Source: Takakia lepidozioides | Taxonomy: Eukaryota > Streptophyta > Takakiopsida > Takakiales > Takakiaceae | Assembly: GCA_030704615.1 (NCBI GenBank) | Contig: CM060732.1 | Location: 21,886,001 to 21,950,000, forward strand | Length of the DNA: 64,000 nt | Reading direction: 5' to 3' | Shown here: piece by piece, positions 55,201-64,000 of the stretch | How positions within the stretch are numbered: position 1 is the first letter of the stretch | Layout: each line of letters begins with the position of its first letter | The notes under the pieces: generated by a model | Databases searched by the model: none | Told to the model about the DNA's origin: nothing | Seen by the model: the letters and a program-made list of their open reading frames with translations, nothing else | Translations under genes and position numbers: made by a program

Positions 55201-58200
55201 AGTCGCCTCCTGATGCTCATTCTGCAGCGCTCTCCCTTCTTCTCATTCTACAGCCTTTTTGGCTGTGATTCTAACTCTAATAGTGAGGCGTTTTCTAAAG
55301 AATGGAAGGATACAGTAGAAAGAATGTTCCTAGGATCCAAGAAAGCCCTGATGAACTGGACTATTTCACAAAGGAATACAACGTGCCCATTAGTTCTTCT
55401 GAGGTTGCTGGAGCAATAGAACATCTAAATGGCAATAAAGCTGGTGGGTGTTGGGATTGACAACGAGCTAATTAACAAGGTGTGCTTGGAGTCGCCTCCT
55501 GATGCTCATTCTGCAGTGCTCTCCCTTCCTCTCTCTCTACAGCCTTTTTGGCCGTGAATCTAACTCTAATAGTGAGGGGTTTTCTAAAGAATGGGAGGAT
55601 TCAGTAGAAAGAATGTTCCTAGGATCCAAGAAAGCCCTGATGAACTGCAGTATTTCACAATGGAATACAACGTGCCCACTAGTTCTTCTGAGATTGCTGG
55701 AGCAACAGAATATCTAAATGGCAATAAAGCCGGTGGGTGTTGGGATTGACAACGAGCTAATTAAGCATGGTGGCAATCCTATGGTAGAGGCCCATGCCCC
55801 TCCTCTTTAACTTATTTGGAAGAAGGAAATGATACCCTTTTGCTGTACAGAGGCTGTCATTGTCAATCTGTATAAGAAAGAAGAGCCAGGGTTTAGCGCA
55901 GTTGGCAAGTTATTTTGTAGGATAATAAGCACCGTCTTGAGGTTGATATGGAGTCCAGAATTCGGCGTGGACATACTTTTGTTGAGAAAAATTGGGTATT
56001 CTAGAGTTTATGCATTTGTGTTGAAAAATAGAGGTGACATGCTCCATAGTCCTACGCCAGGAAGCAACACTAGCCTTTCAGTCAAATAAGGTAAGTCTCT
56101 ATAGTTGAATTGTGACATATTTGTTCTCTACATGAAGGACGCAATGGTGGAACTGGGGGTGTTGAAGCTAGCAGTAAAGAGCCTGGGCAGCAGCCTGGAC
56201 CCTGAGAAAGAGAGTGCTGTTGGATTGCTCTATGAGCTATCGCTGGAGCCACACATATGTACAAGGTTGGGATCCGAGAAGGGTGCTATCCTGTTCCTGG
56301 TTGGTGTCACCTCCAACACCAACGAAAATAGTAAGGTGGCCAGTCTTGCCGAACAGACACTCAACAATCTGGAACAGGTGGATGCCACTGTGTTTCAAAT
56401 GGCTGAGGCTGGGCGCTTGCGGCCTCTCCTCACTCGCCTCTGTGAAGGTATAAGCTCTCTCTTCATCTTTGGGCATAGTTTTGATTGTTTAGAAGTGATT
56501 TTCTGGTGGTTCTACTTTGTTCCATGGGCCCTGAGAGCTCCCTGCGGACATTTATGAAAAGAAATCTTCATAGGGATTGAGACCAAAGAGCATTTATTCT
56601 TCCCTAATGTCCTCTCTACTATGAGATCTGGGGTGAATACTATTGGCTATTCCGGAACAGTTTATCCCTTGCTGAGATCTTTCATTACTAGGACCAGAAA
56701 TACCTGGCTACATACATACATGAGGCTCTCCACCTTAAAGGATCTCTGGATGTTGAATAGTGGGATTTGGGGGTGGTTAGTTATTTTTGGGCTGCTTGTG
56801 GAGGGCCCCTTTCTCTTTCTTGTTTATAATGTATCATCTCATTTCATTTCATTTCTGTCTCTCTTTAGTCGAGAGGACGCCGGGTTCTTAGTGTACTTCC
56901 CTCCTGAGGGCATTGGGGCTGTTCAGGGTGGGCTCCCACAATCTACGCATAGAGACTGGCAGATGGGAGAACCTGCAATGGGAGGACCGCCTATGGGCGC
57001 AACCAGGAAATTGAAACTGAAGAACACCTCTTCTTTTATTTCCCTCTATATTATGAGATCCGTGGGAGATTCCACTGTCTATTGCGTGGAACTCAAATTC
57101 TCACTGAAGTCTTGACCCTTAGACAATCCCTTGAGTAGTAGTAGCTTTTGGGCTGTTTTTTGGCTCTGGTTTTGTTTCCTCTCTTGTTTTTGCCATTTTG
57201 TCCCATAAGCTCTTTGAGCTTTCTGTGGATGTTATAAAGTACCATTTCATTTCATTTCATTTCATTTCTACTGTCCTATGGGCCCCTTGGCCTCGAAAGG
57301 ACGTAGTAAACTTCCTCATTTCTTTCTTCTCTCTTGCATTGAACTTGGAGACACAAGATTCTGAAGTGGTACCACCTCTGTATCATGTTTTCCACTTTCC
57401 TCATGTCTCTTCAGAGATTGCTCATCCTTGGCAGAGCCATTCAGTTATGAGGATCGGATGCGCTTGGCACCCTACCTAAATGATGGTTTCCACCTCTAAC
57501 GATTGATAGATAGGAACCTAACCATTAGTTTCTTAAATCAGTGTTTCTCTTGGTGTCTCATTTCCTCTTTCAGCTTGTGCATGTGAGATATTGGTTAATC
57601 CCACCTTTAACTTCCCCTACCCCCTGCGGTGTAAATCTCTTGCTCTTGTGATGGACATGGCAGGTTCTGAGGAGACCCAAGTGAAGATGGCAGAACACCT
57701 GGCACAGATGACTTTGACAACCACCAGCAAGGAATTGGTGGCTCAAACTGGAGCCCGAGTACTAGTAAAAATGCTTCCTACCAACTTGAAAGCAAGGGAA
57801 GCTGCTTTGGGTGCACTCTCCAACCTCGCATTATCAGAGGGGACCACATCTGTGCTTATCAAGGCAGGAATCTTGGCCCATCTTCTCATCATCATGATAT
57901 CAGAAAAAAATCCAGCACCTGCAGACCTGAAGCAGATGGCTGCTAGTACTCTTGCAAATCTAGTTTCTGCACCAGGGAACTGGGAGAGAGCTAAAGTAGA
58001 TAAAGAGGGCCACACCATACAATCAGAAAAGATTGTGCACAACTTGGTGGGCCTGCTCTCCCATGAGGAGACTCCCTGGAAGGACAAGCTGCTGCAGACA
58101 TTGTATGGCATGGCTTCCTCCCCGCAGACGGCAGGTTTGTTAAGTTCCATTCTCTTCCAGCTTTTTTTTGTCTTTAGGTCCCTTTCTTTTATTCTTTCCT

Positions 58201-61200
58201 TCTTCTCTCTCTGTTCCAGCCTGTTACTGTGCCAAAGTAGTTATGTTTTGTCTGGCATCCCGTCCTTGGTTCTTCCCCGACATTTCTTTCCTTTTTCTGG
58301 TCAAACTCAACCAACCAAAATCTCCCTGCTGATTGACGAGAGATTGGTCATATCTTACACATATATGGGAGTGGTTTATTCAGGCCCCAAAACTTCAAGT
58401 TGGCAAATGGAGCTATGGACAGACTGACAAAGGGCAATACGGCCTCTGAAAATGGACACAAATCCATCTTCATCATGAATGAGTGGCTCTTTGACTCGAT
58501 TGCTCTCTATCACTGTGAATTCTGGGATCTTGGGGTCCATGTTTCCAGGTGGGACAAGAATCTTGAGCCTTCCAGGCATCATTCTGTCAATGAGTGCTTG
58601 GGGCTAGGCACACAAGAGCCTTTCAGATCCTATATGCTGAATTTACCTGCCTACCCCTAGATCTCGACGTCGTATTTCGCCTCAAAGTCTTCTTCACAAG
58701 GTTGGGATCTGTCCCACCTTAATACTATGAGACTCAAAGCAGCTGGTTTAAGGACCTGTTGGTATGCCTGGTTTCCAGAAACAGCCTCTCTGCAACATTT
58801 ATACTGCCTAAATTCCCTGGATGTCTGGAAGTCTCCAAGCATGACAAGAAAGATTCATTAGGCAAGAGGACTCCTCATCAAGCAGACCTAGAAATCAACT
58901 ACACCCCTCATAACTATGTAATAGTTCTATCGAAACACCTTCCTTGTCCTCTATGAGGATAGAATCTTACAGCCCAATTATTGTTTGCACGTCTCTCTTC
59001 CTCTCTTCTCTGGGCATTTGGACAATGAGGGTGGGGTTATATAACCTGAGGATACTGGGATAAGCTGCAGCTTGCTGAACGCTGTTGCCCTGCTTGCACT
59101 ACATTGAGGGTACACTTTTTCTTCCACTGTCCTCTCTACTACAAAATCTGGGCCATGAACTTTCTTTTGTCCTGTGAGGTCTTTAGCTTCCCATGGATGT
59201 TATAATTTTCATTTCTTTGTTTCTTTGTTTCTTTGGCTTTGACTCTTAAGTCAATCCCTTGAGCAATAGTTGGTTTTGGGCTACTTGTGGAACCCTTCTC
59301 TCTTTCGTGTTTCATGCTTTCTCTTGTCCCATAAGTTCTTTGAGCTTCCTGTGGACGTAGTAAAGGATCATTTCATTTCCGAATTACCTGTCTGCAGCTC
59401 TATCTCCCTCTCTTCTAAGGGCATTGGGAAGGTTTAAGGCGGGCTCTCACAGTCTGTGGATGGACACTGGTAGGTGGGATAAGCTGCAGCGTGATGGCTG
59501 CCTGCGCCCCACTTTTGGTGGGGATGACAGGTGCGAAGTTGAGAATGAAGAACATCTCTTCTTTCACTGTCCTTTCTACGATGAGGTCCAGGGGAGATAC
59601 TATTATCTATTCCAAGATGACCAATCTCTCACAGAGGTGTTGCATTGTGAGGATCAGAAATGCTTAGCAGCTATCTGCACAAGGCATTAACTAGACAGTT
59701 GTTTTTGGGCTGCTGATTTAGGGCTCCATTTTCTTTATTGTTTCATGCTTTCTCATGTCTGACAAGCTCTTTGAGCTCCCTGCAGATGTTATAAAGTATC
59801 ATTTCGTTTGTTTTCTATCTGTCTTCCTCCTGCATAGTGTAACAGTTGTCCAACCACTGTCAAGCACATTATGAAAGCTTTCCAATGATGCTCATTGATC
59901 AATGTTGGCCATATCACAGAGGTTGTGGCGACACACATAAGGAGTGGGAAAGGAATTGCCACACTGGTGGCCTTAATGCAGGATCCTGATGCAAATTATC
60001 GGCTGCACGCATTACGGCTGCTGGGCGTGCTGAGCATACGCTTAGGTACTGACATAGCAGTATCCATCCGTAGCACACAGCAGCTTAAGCTCCTCAGGGA
60101 GCTTCTGAAGGGAAGCGGAAAGGGTCTCTTAGAGGAGCGGACAGCAGCTGCCACCATCCTGGCCAACATCCCTTTGACAGAATTCGAGGTAAAAGGACTT
60201 TTGTAAGTCTGAACTCTGTCTACAATTTAGTGCTGACACATATCTATCTAGTGATCTACGCAGAAAACACATGCATAAGATTTTTGTACCTTAGTTGTTA
60301 AGACAGAGTTCTCTCCAAACCAAGTCCAAGGCCAAAAGACTTATTGACATGCACAATGCAAACGTTCAATTTCTGGAGCTCTATTGATTGGTTGCAGGTG
60401 GTCCGTGTGCTTGAGGCAGACCTACTGCCATGGACAGTGACAACACTCATGGATTCCAAGAGCGGGAAGTTGGGAAAGGTGTCAGGACGTTTGGGTTTTG
60501 CTATGCAAGAGGGCTTAGTGGGGGTGCTATTGCACTTCGCACGCAACTCGAATGCAAGCATTCTTGACGCAATGAGAGATCAGCAACTTCTCACAGTGTT
60601 TTTGGAGCAGCTTGTTCCACAATCCCCACCCCTGGTGAAGGAACGGGCAGCATTGGGCCTCCAGATGCTTGCAGAGAAGTCATACTTGTTTACCACCAGG
60701 GATCCAGAACCAGTTCCACCCAAAGGGTTTTTTGGATCTTGCATGGTTGTGTTCCGCAAACCAACACCTCTTCCCCAGGTCTGTCCAGTCCACAGGGCCA
60801 TCTGTGAAGCTAACATCACTTTCTGCCTGATCACTGCAAAGGCAGTGGTGCCACTTGTTGAGCTCTTGGAGGAAGAGCAGGAACGTGGGGTCCAGGAGGC
60901 TGCAATTGGAGCACTGTCTACTCTCATTTCCGACACTGTGAACCTACAGGGTGGCGTTGAAGAGCTCGTGAAGGCCGAGGGGGTGCAGCCTGTGTTTGAC
61001 TTGTTCTACTCTGTTCGCCAAGGGGCACTGCAAGAGAGAACTGTCTGGATGATAGAGAGGATTCTACGCATAGAGGAGTATGCTCAAGGGCATGCAATTG
61101 ACCAGGGTCTGTTCAAAGCGCTGGTGGAAGCTTTCAAGAGTGGCAATCCTACAACACGGGCACTCGCCCAAGATGCCCTTACCCATCTCAAGCAACTGTC

Positions 61201-61246
61201 TGGAGTAAGTACAGGCCCCAAGGGAAAGTCCAGGACGAGGCATTAG
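52286..61246 (+). CDS. U-box/ARM-repeat E3 ubiquitin ligase, PUB42/43/44-like, eight coding exons
   Basis: Exons by eye: 52286-52720, 53106-53459, 54425-54667, 54969-55190, 56138-56447, 57664-58134, 59920-60188, 60398-61246; all introns are GT-AG and phases agree, giving 1050 residues. Exon 1 and half of exon 2 form the helical U-box N-terminal domain (TQLDNVRTEDLLPG). The U-box starts EAFLCPLTKQ at the end of exon 2 and continues VMKDPVVLDSEITYERSAIE and CPLSGQILTS in exon 3; the proline and hydrophobic E2-contact positions are normal. Exons 4-8 are armadillo-type repeats (KEAGLIPLVVGLW, AREAALGALSNLAL, VKERAALGLQML). Such cytosolic or membrane-associated ligases join ubiquitin to target proteins; Arabidopsis members act in senescence and immune control. 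The length fits the longer PUB42-type. The frame is open throughout despite LINE insertions in five introns. A perfect donor-like GGAGTAAGT near 61202 could add a different last exon. Confidence 0.88.
53990..54145 (+). mobile_element. LINE 3'-end remnant in intron 2 of the U-box gene
   Basis: CCACAAGGCTACGGCAAACA with CTGAGTACAA following (54098-54140) matches GCCACAAGGCTACGGCAAAC with TGAGTACAATC at 62240-62277. This marks the 3' untranslated end of the second LINE family. The body of the copy is not readable. Confidence 0.5.
55187..55764 (+). repeat. 289-bp tandem duplication at the exon 4/intron 4 border
   Basis: 55187-55475 and 55476-55764 are near-identical units of equal length. The unit starts with the last four bases of exon 4 (CAAG) and includes the donor GTGTGC, so a second donor-like site stands at 55479. 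It also includes LINE sequence with KEYNVPISSSEVAGAIEHL. The right border GCTAATTAA is joined to CAAGG at the junction. Confidence 0.85.
55230..56060 (+). mobile_element. Truncated LINE in intron 4 (RT N-terminal region)
   Basis: In the LINE frame the text reads VPISSSEVAGAIEHLNGNKA, then IDNELIKHGGN in the second duplication unit, then WKKEMIPFCCTEAVIVNLYK, the usual start of a LINE RT. It breaks off near 56060 and no catalytic box is present. It belongs to the same general type as the copy at 62550-64000. Confidence 0.7.
56565..56870 (+). mobile_element. LINE 3' fragment in intron 5, copy 1
   Basis: Out-of-frame text EHLFF, LYYEIWGEYYWLFRNSLSL and LATYIHEALHL matches the zinc-binding C-terminal part of this LINE (compare 59560-59690). 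It ends in CATCTCATTTCATTTCATTTC. Confidence 0.6.
56871..57275 (+). mobile_element. LINE 3' fragment in intron 5, copy 2
   Basis: This is the same 3' region again, from AGGGCATTGGGG through GACTGGCAGATGGG. It ends with AGCTCTTTGAGCTTTC, TGTGGATGTTATAAAGTA and then (CATTT) repeats at about 57243-57268. Confidence 0.65.
58300..59220 (+). mobile_element. LINE fragment in intron 6, post-RT region
   Basis: ISYTYMGVVYSGPK, MDRLTKGNTAS, FDSIALYHCEFWDLGVHVS and WDKNLEPSRHH match IVKSYRYLGLVIHSPK, LDRLTKGKAAS, FDTVVSPATIYGCEFWALG and WEKNLEPLQSS in the copy at 63600-63880, read in different frames. The 3' end near 59180 (GGTCTTTAGCTTCCCATGG then TTTTCATTTC) is the common LINE end. Confidence 0.7.
59225..59390 (+). 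mobile_element. LINE 3'-tail fragment in intron 6
   Basis: This is only the last ~150 bp of the LINE, ending GTTCTTTGAGCTTCCTGTGG, ACGTAGTAAAGGATCATTTCATTTCC.. (about 59335-59383). It stands between two other copies, so insertion into, or next to, existing LINE DNA is likely. Confidence 0.6.
59391..59815 (+). mobile_element. LINE 3' fragment in intron 6 with open C-terminal frame
   Basis: The frame 59424-59690 is open for 88 codons: GRFKAGSHSLWMDTGRWD, then a CEVENEEHLFFHCPFYDEV zinc-binding segment as at the C-terminus of many LINE ORF2 proteins. It ends in the tail CAAGCTCTTTGAGCTCCC, with ATAAAGTATCATTTCG at about 59795. Confidence 0.75.
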
Positions 61247-61555
61247 GTCTGCTTTTTAGGATCACCTCCTATATTCTGACAAGGTACACCTTAGAAATGA
61301 AATTTGTAGTAGATTACATCTCTTAAATCACATACGGCACAGTGGCACTTTCCATACCCCTACTGGAGGTCAGAGTGTGAAATAGAGTAAGAGATTGTAA
61401 ATTATATGCTAGATAGGATCCACGGAGAAAATTGGAAGCAGAAGCAAAGATGCAGGCGCTGCCTTTGTGTTCATTTACCTGATACATTTTGCATAGTGTA
61501 CAGCCTCTATTACTAAATTGCATTAACTCATCGACTCTATATCTTGGAAACAGGA

Positions 61556-62290
61556 CTGCCCTGTCAAACAGGCTAAGTCCTGGCAGAAGAGAGTAGAAGA
61601 GATCCTCAAGGACCTGGACCTGGATCCGCAAGTCTTGACCCTGCTGGATAAATCTGACGTAGAGGCTGTAGTGTCCTCAGCCATGTCTGTTGCCATGAGA
61701 TTGTCTGATGAAAATGAAGTTAGGCAGAAAACTTCCCTGAACTTGTTTCCAGTCTGTGACTGGGGGAGGACATCTTGGATGACCTCAAGGGTCTACCCAC
61801 TCTCGGCACTAGACTGAAATTTAAACTCAGGGCAGGAAGCCTACCTTTGCACAGCAAACAGAAGCAGAGAGGAAAGGGAGAGTGCAATTGCCCGTTGTGT
61901 GGGCAATCTGAAGACAGTATTCATTTTCTGATACACTGTCCGGGGTTCTCTCACCAAAGAGACGCTCTCTTCAAATCTCTTAAGGGTATTGTGCCTGTAC
62001 CCCTGTTTAACAACTTTGAAAGTCTCGAGGCTGAGCCAAAAGCCCAGGCCCTCCTGAGGCCTAGTTTTTGGGCAAATCACACAGCAGATTGATGCTTGTG
62101 TGAAGGGATTTCTAGAGGATATCTGGAAAACCCGGATTAATTCTATATATGGAGGTAAGTCTTACTACCAACGTCAGCCCCTGACAGAGGTAGGTTCTGT
62201 CCCTTTTGTTCCAGCTCAAACTGGGCGCGGGGTCAATGGCCACAAGGCTACGGCAAACATTTTATGAGTACAATCTATTGCATTAACACG
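61556..62290 (+). mobile_element. LINE C-terminal and 3' end, second family
   Basis: The text WQKRVEEILKDLDLDPQVL in the first part, a shift near 61765, then LRAGSLPLHSKQKQ and a CPLCGQSEDSIHFLIHCPG zinc-binding segment in frame 61775-62092, is the C-terminal end of a LINE ORF2. The wording differs from the EEHLFFHCP family in the introns. The 3' end carries the GCCACAAGGCTACGGC block at 62240. It lies about 300 bp downstream of the U-box gene. Confidence 0.7.
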
Positions 62291-62549
62291 GCTCAAATGT
62301 AGAAATGGTGTGTTCCCAGTAATGGCACTAACACATCTTCCTACTTGTAAGTGTGAGAGCCAAGGATAATAATGGATCTCTTGTACTGTAGATCTGAAAG
62401 CATGAAAGCATCAGAGTACTTGTGCCTAGCAATGAATTTTTGGCCAGCTTATTGCAGTCGCACAGAACAATTACCATTGTTCTTTAAATCGGTATGCATG
62501 GCATAGAAATAGATGGACAAGCTGTTCTCATTCCCACATTTGTAAACAA

Positions 62550-64000
62550 AGCTGCAAGGAATCCCCACCAGTTCTTGTTTTTCACATCAATCTCCCCTCT
62601 TTCTCTGAGTATGCACAGTCTTTGTACCATTCCCCAACCCAAACTCCTTCTCCTATAACCTCTAAACCCCTTCACTTCTCTCTCTTTACTACAGCCAATG
62701 TCAGTAAGGCAATCAAGAAGCTGCAAAATGGCAGAGCGGTGGACATTTCAGGACACGGTGGACACTTCAGAGTGAATTCATCAAGCATGCTGCACCTACT
62801 TTAGCCCCTTTTATAGCTAACCTCTTCAATGAGGCGGTGCAACGGGGCTTTCCAACAGAGTGGACAAAGAGCATCATCCACCCACTTTTTAAGAGCGGTG
62901 ACAGGCTCGCACCGACAAACTATCGTACTATCATGGTGTCCTCATTACTTGCTAAACTGTTTGGGGCAGTAGTGGCCATGGAACTGGATGATTGGGCTGA
63001 GTACTCTCGCATTCGTGCTGAGGGACAGGCTGGTTTCCGTCGAAACCAATCCACTATTGACCACATCTTCACTCTTCAAGTTATGGTGGAAAGTGCACGC
63101 TATGACAAAAGAATGGTCTATGTTTGCTTCGTGGACTTTCACAAAGCCTTTGATTCAGTTCCTCGGGACCTTCTCTTCCAACGGCTCCATAGAGTGGAAG
63201 TCCCTCCAGACATCCTTTGTGCCATCTCTTCTATGTATGAGATTGTCACTGGCATGGTCAACGTCGCTGGTGAATTCTCAGCCGAGATCCATAGCAACAT
63301 TGGAGTCAAACAGGGCTGCCCCCTTTCACCTACCCTGTTCGGGATCTACATTGACGCCTTGGAGAATTACATATCAAGAAACCATGGGGTTGGGGTCCCA
63401 TTGGATGGGGGACCAACCCAATCAGATCTCCTCTATGCTGATGATGTTGCCCTTTTGGCACAATCCCCGGTCTTTCTGCAACGCCATCTCAAAATTTTGG
63501 AACAGTTCTGCAAAGACTATGGGATGCAGGTCAATCTTAGCAAGACCAAGATCATGGTCTTCAATGGCCAGGCTGATCGTAGATTCATCTTCAACCAGCA
63601 GGAAATTGAGATTGTGAAATCATATCGGTATCTAGGTCTGGTTATCCACTCCCCCAAGTTTCACTTTGCAGCCACTGCCTTGGACAGGTTGACTAAAGGT
63701 AAGGCGGCCTCCGTCCGCCTTCAGGCCAAATGCAAGCAAATACATCTGCGGCATCCCCCGACCAAAAAGTGGCTGTTTGACACCGTCGTCAGCCCTGCTA
63801 CCATCTATGGTTGTGAGTTCTGGGCACTTGGTGTCCCTGTCTCCTGGTGGGAAAAGAATTTGGAACCATTACAGTCATCTTTTCTCCAAGCAATGCTTGG
63901 CGCCAGGAGCACAACTCCATCTCAGATCCTAGGTGCAGAGTTCGCATGTGTACCATTGCAATCCAAGGCCCTCTTCAGGCTTACAATCTTTCTCCATAGA
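62550..64000 (+). mobile_element. LINE with nearly intact RT, open at right edge
   Basis: A linker and RT start (VSKAIKKLQNGRAVDISG) lie in one frame up to about 62750. A short local duplication (GGACATTTCAGGACAC / GGTGGACACTTCAG) shifts the frame, and from 62771 the real frame is open to the end of the window, more than 400 codons. RT motifs are IHPLFKSGD, AGFRRNQSTIDHIF, FVDFHKAFDSVP with the first Asp, GVKQGCPLSPTLF and the catalytic LLYADDVALLAQ (about 63430). Then follow YRYLGLVIH and the post-RT region. The 209-codon frame at 62988-63617 is a shadow of it. It lacks the upstream endonuclease in the visible part; the C-terminus and 3' end are outside the window. Confidence 0.88.
62771..64000 (+). 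CDS. LINE ORF2 reverse transcriptase, partial
   Basis: The frame starts at SEFIKHAAPTLAPFIANLF and has no stop before base 64000. All RT catalytic aspartates are present (FVDFHKAF, YADD), as are the QGCPLSP motif and the thumb. This is the best preserved RT in the window and might belong to an active or recently active copy apart from the shift at about 62750. It would perform target-primed reverse transcription in the nucleus. Confidence 0.85.

Noticed and set aside
62988-63617. 209-codon frame as a separate gene
   Set aside because: It is a shadow of the LINE RT, whose real frame is one base off and carries all catalytic motifs.

Overview
This window looks like nuclear DNA from a streptophyte, probably a seed-free land plant. 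The supporting evidence is a plant-type U-box/ARM E3 ligase gene with eight GT-AG coding exons, a PLS-type PPR fragment, a probable B3-domain fragment, and plant-type Ty3/gypsy retrotransposons. The species cannot be named from sequence alone. Nearly everything except two genes is transposable-element DNA, almost all on the + strand.

Layout. (1) 1-24559: two Ty3/gypsy (Athila/Tat-like, no chromodomain seen) elements of one family, one nested inside the other. The outer element (A) enters from the left edge, runs to 8076, resumes at 20619 and ends with its 3' LTR at 23561-24559. The inner element (B) is complete from LTR to LTR (8077-20618) and is flanked by a 5-bp duplication, CAGGG. Both carry a leader, gag (one CCHC-rich nucleocapsid), protease, RT, RNase H and integrase, and then a very long extra reading frame downstream of pol with a coiled coil and unknown function. 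All frames are broken. (2) 24560-29500: almost gene-free, with one probable B3 fragment. (3) 29500-34697: remains of a Helentron-like element with a zinc-ribbon ORF, an RPA-like single-strand-binding protein, and a PIF1 helicase fused to an EEP endonuclease; no Rep domain was found. (4) 35184-38443: a non-LTR retrotransposon with an N-terminal zinc finger, RT and a C-terminal restriction-like endonuclease. (5) 39567-42301: a two-exon gene for a Crypton/DUF3504-type tyrosine recombinase with a long P/Q/S-rich tail. (6) 42300-52250: mostly anonymous AT-rich DNA with a PPR fragment, a second endonuclease fragment, a three-copy ~188-bp satellite-like repeat and fold-back sequences. (7) 52286-61246: the only clearly intact cellular gene, a PUB42/43/44-like U-box ARM-repeat protein (1050 codons before the stop by my splicing). 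Its introns are loaded with truncated LINE copies, all in sense orientation. (8) 61556-64000: two LINE pieces, the second an RT frame open through the right edge.

The genes do not form a pathway. The window shows a small number of host genes surviving among several generations of mobile elements. The most unusual items are the Crypton-type recombinase gene, the helicase-endonuclease element, the REL-type LINE and the post-pol accessory ORF of the gypsy family. Many frames are broken by single-base indels, some of which may be assembly errors. All exon limits and identities were read by eye.
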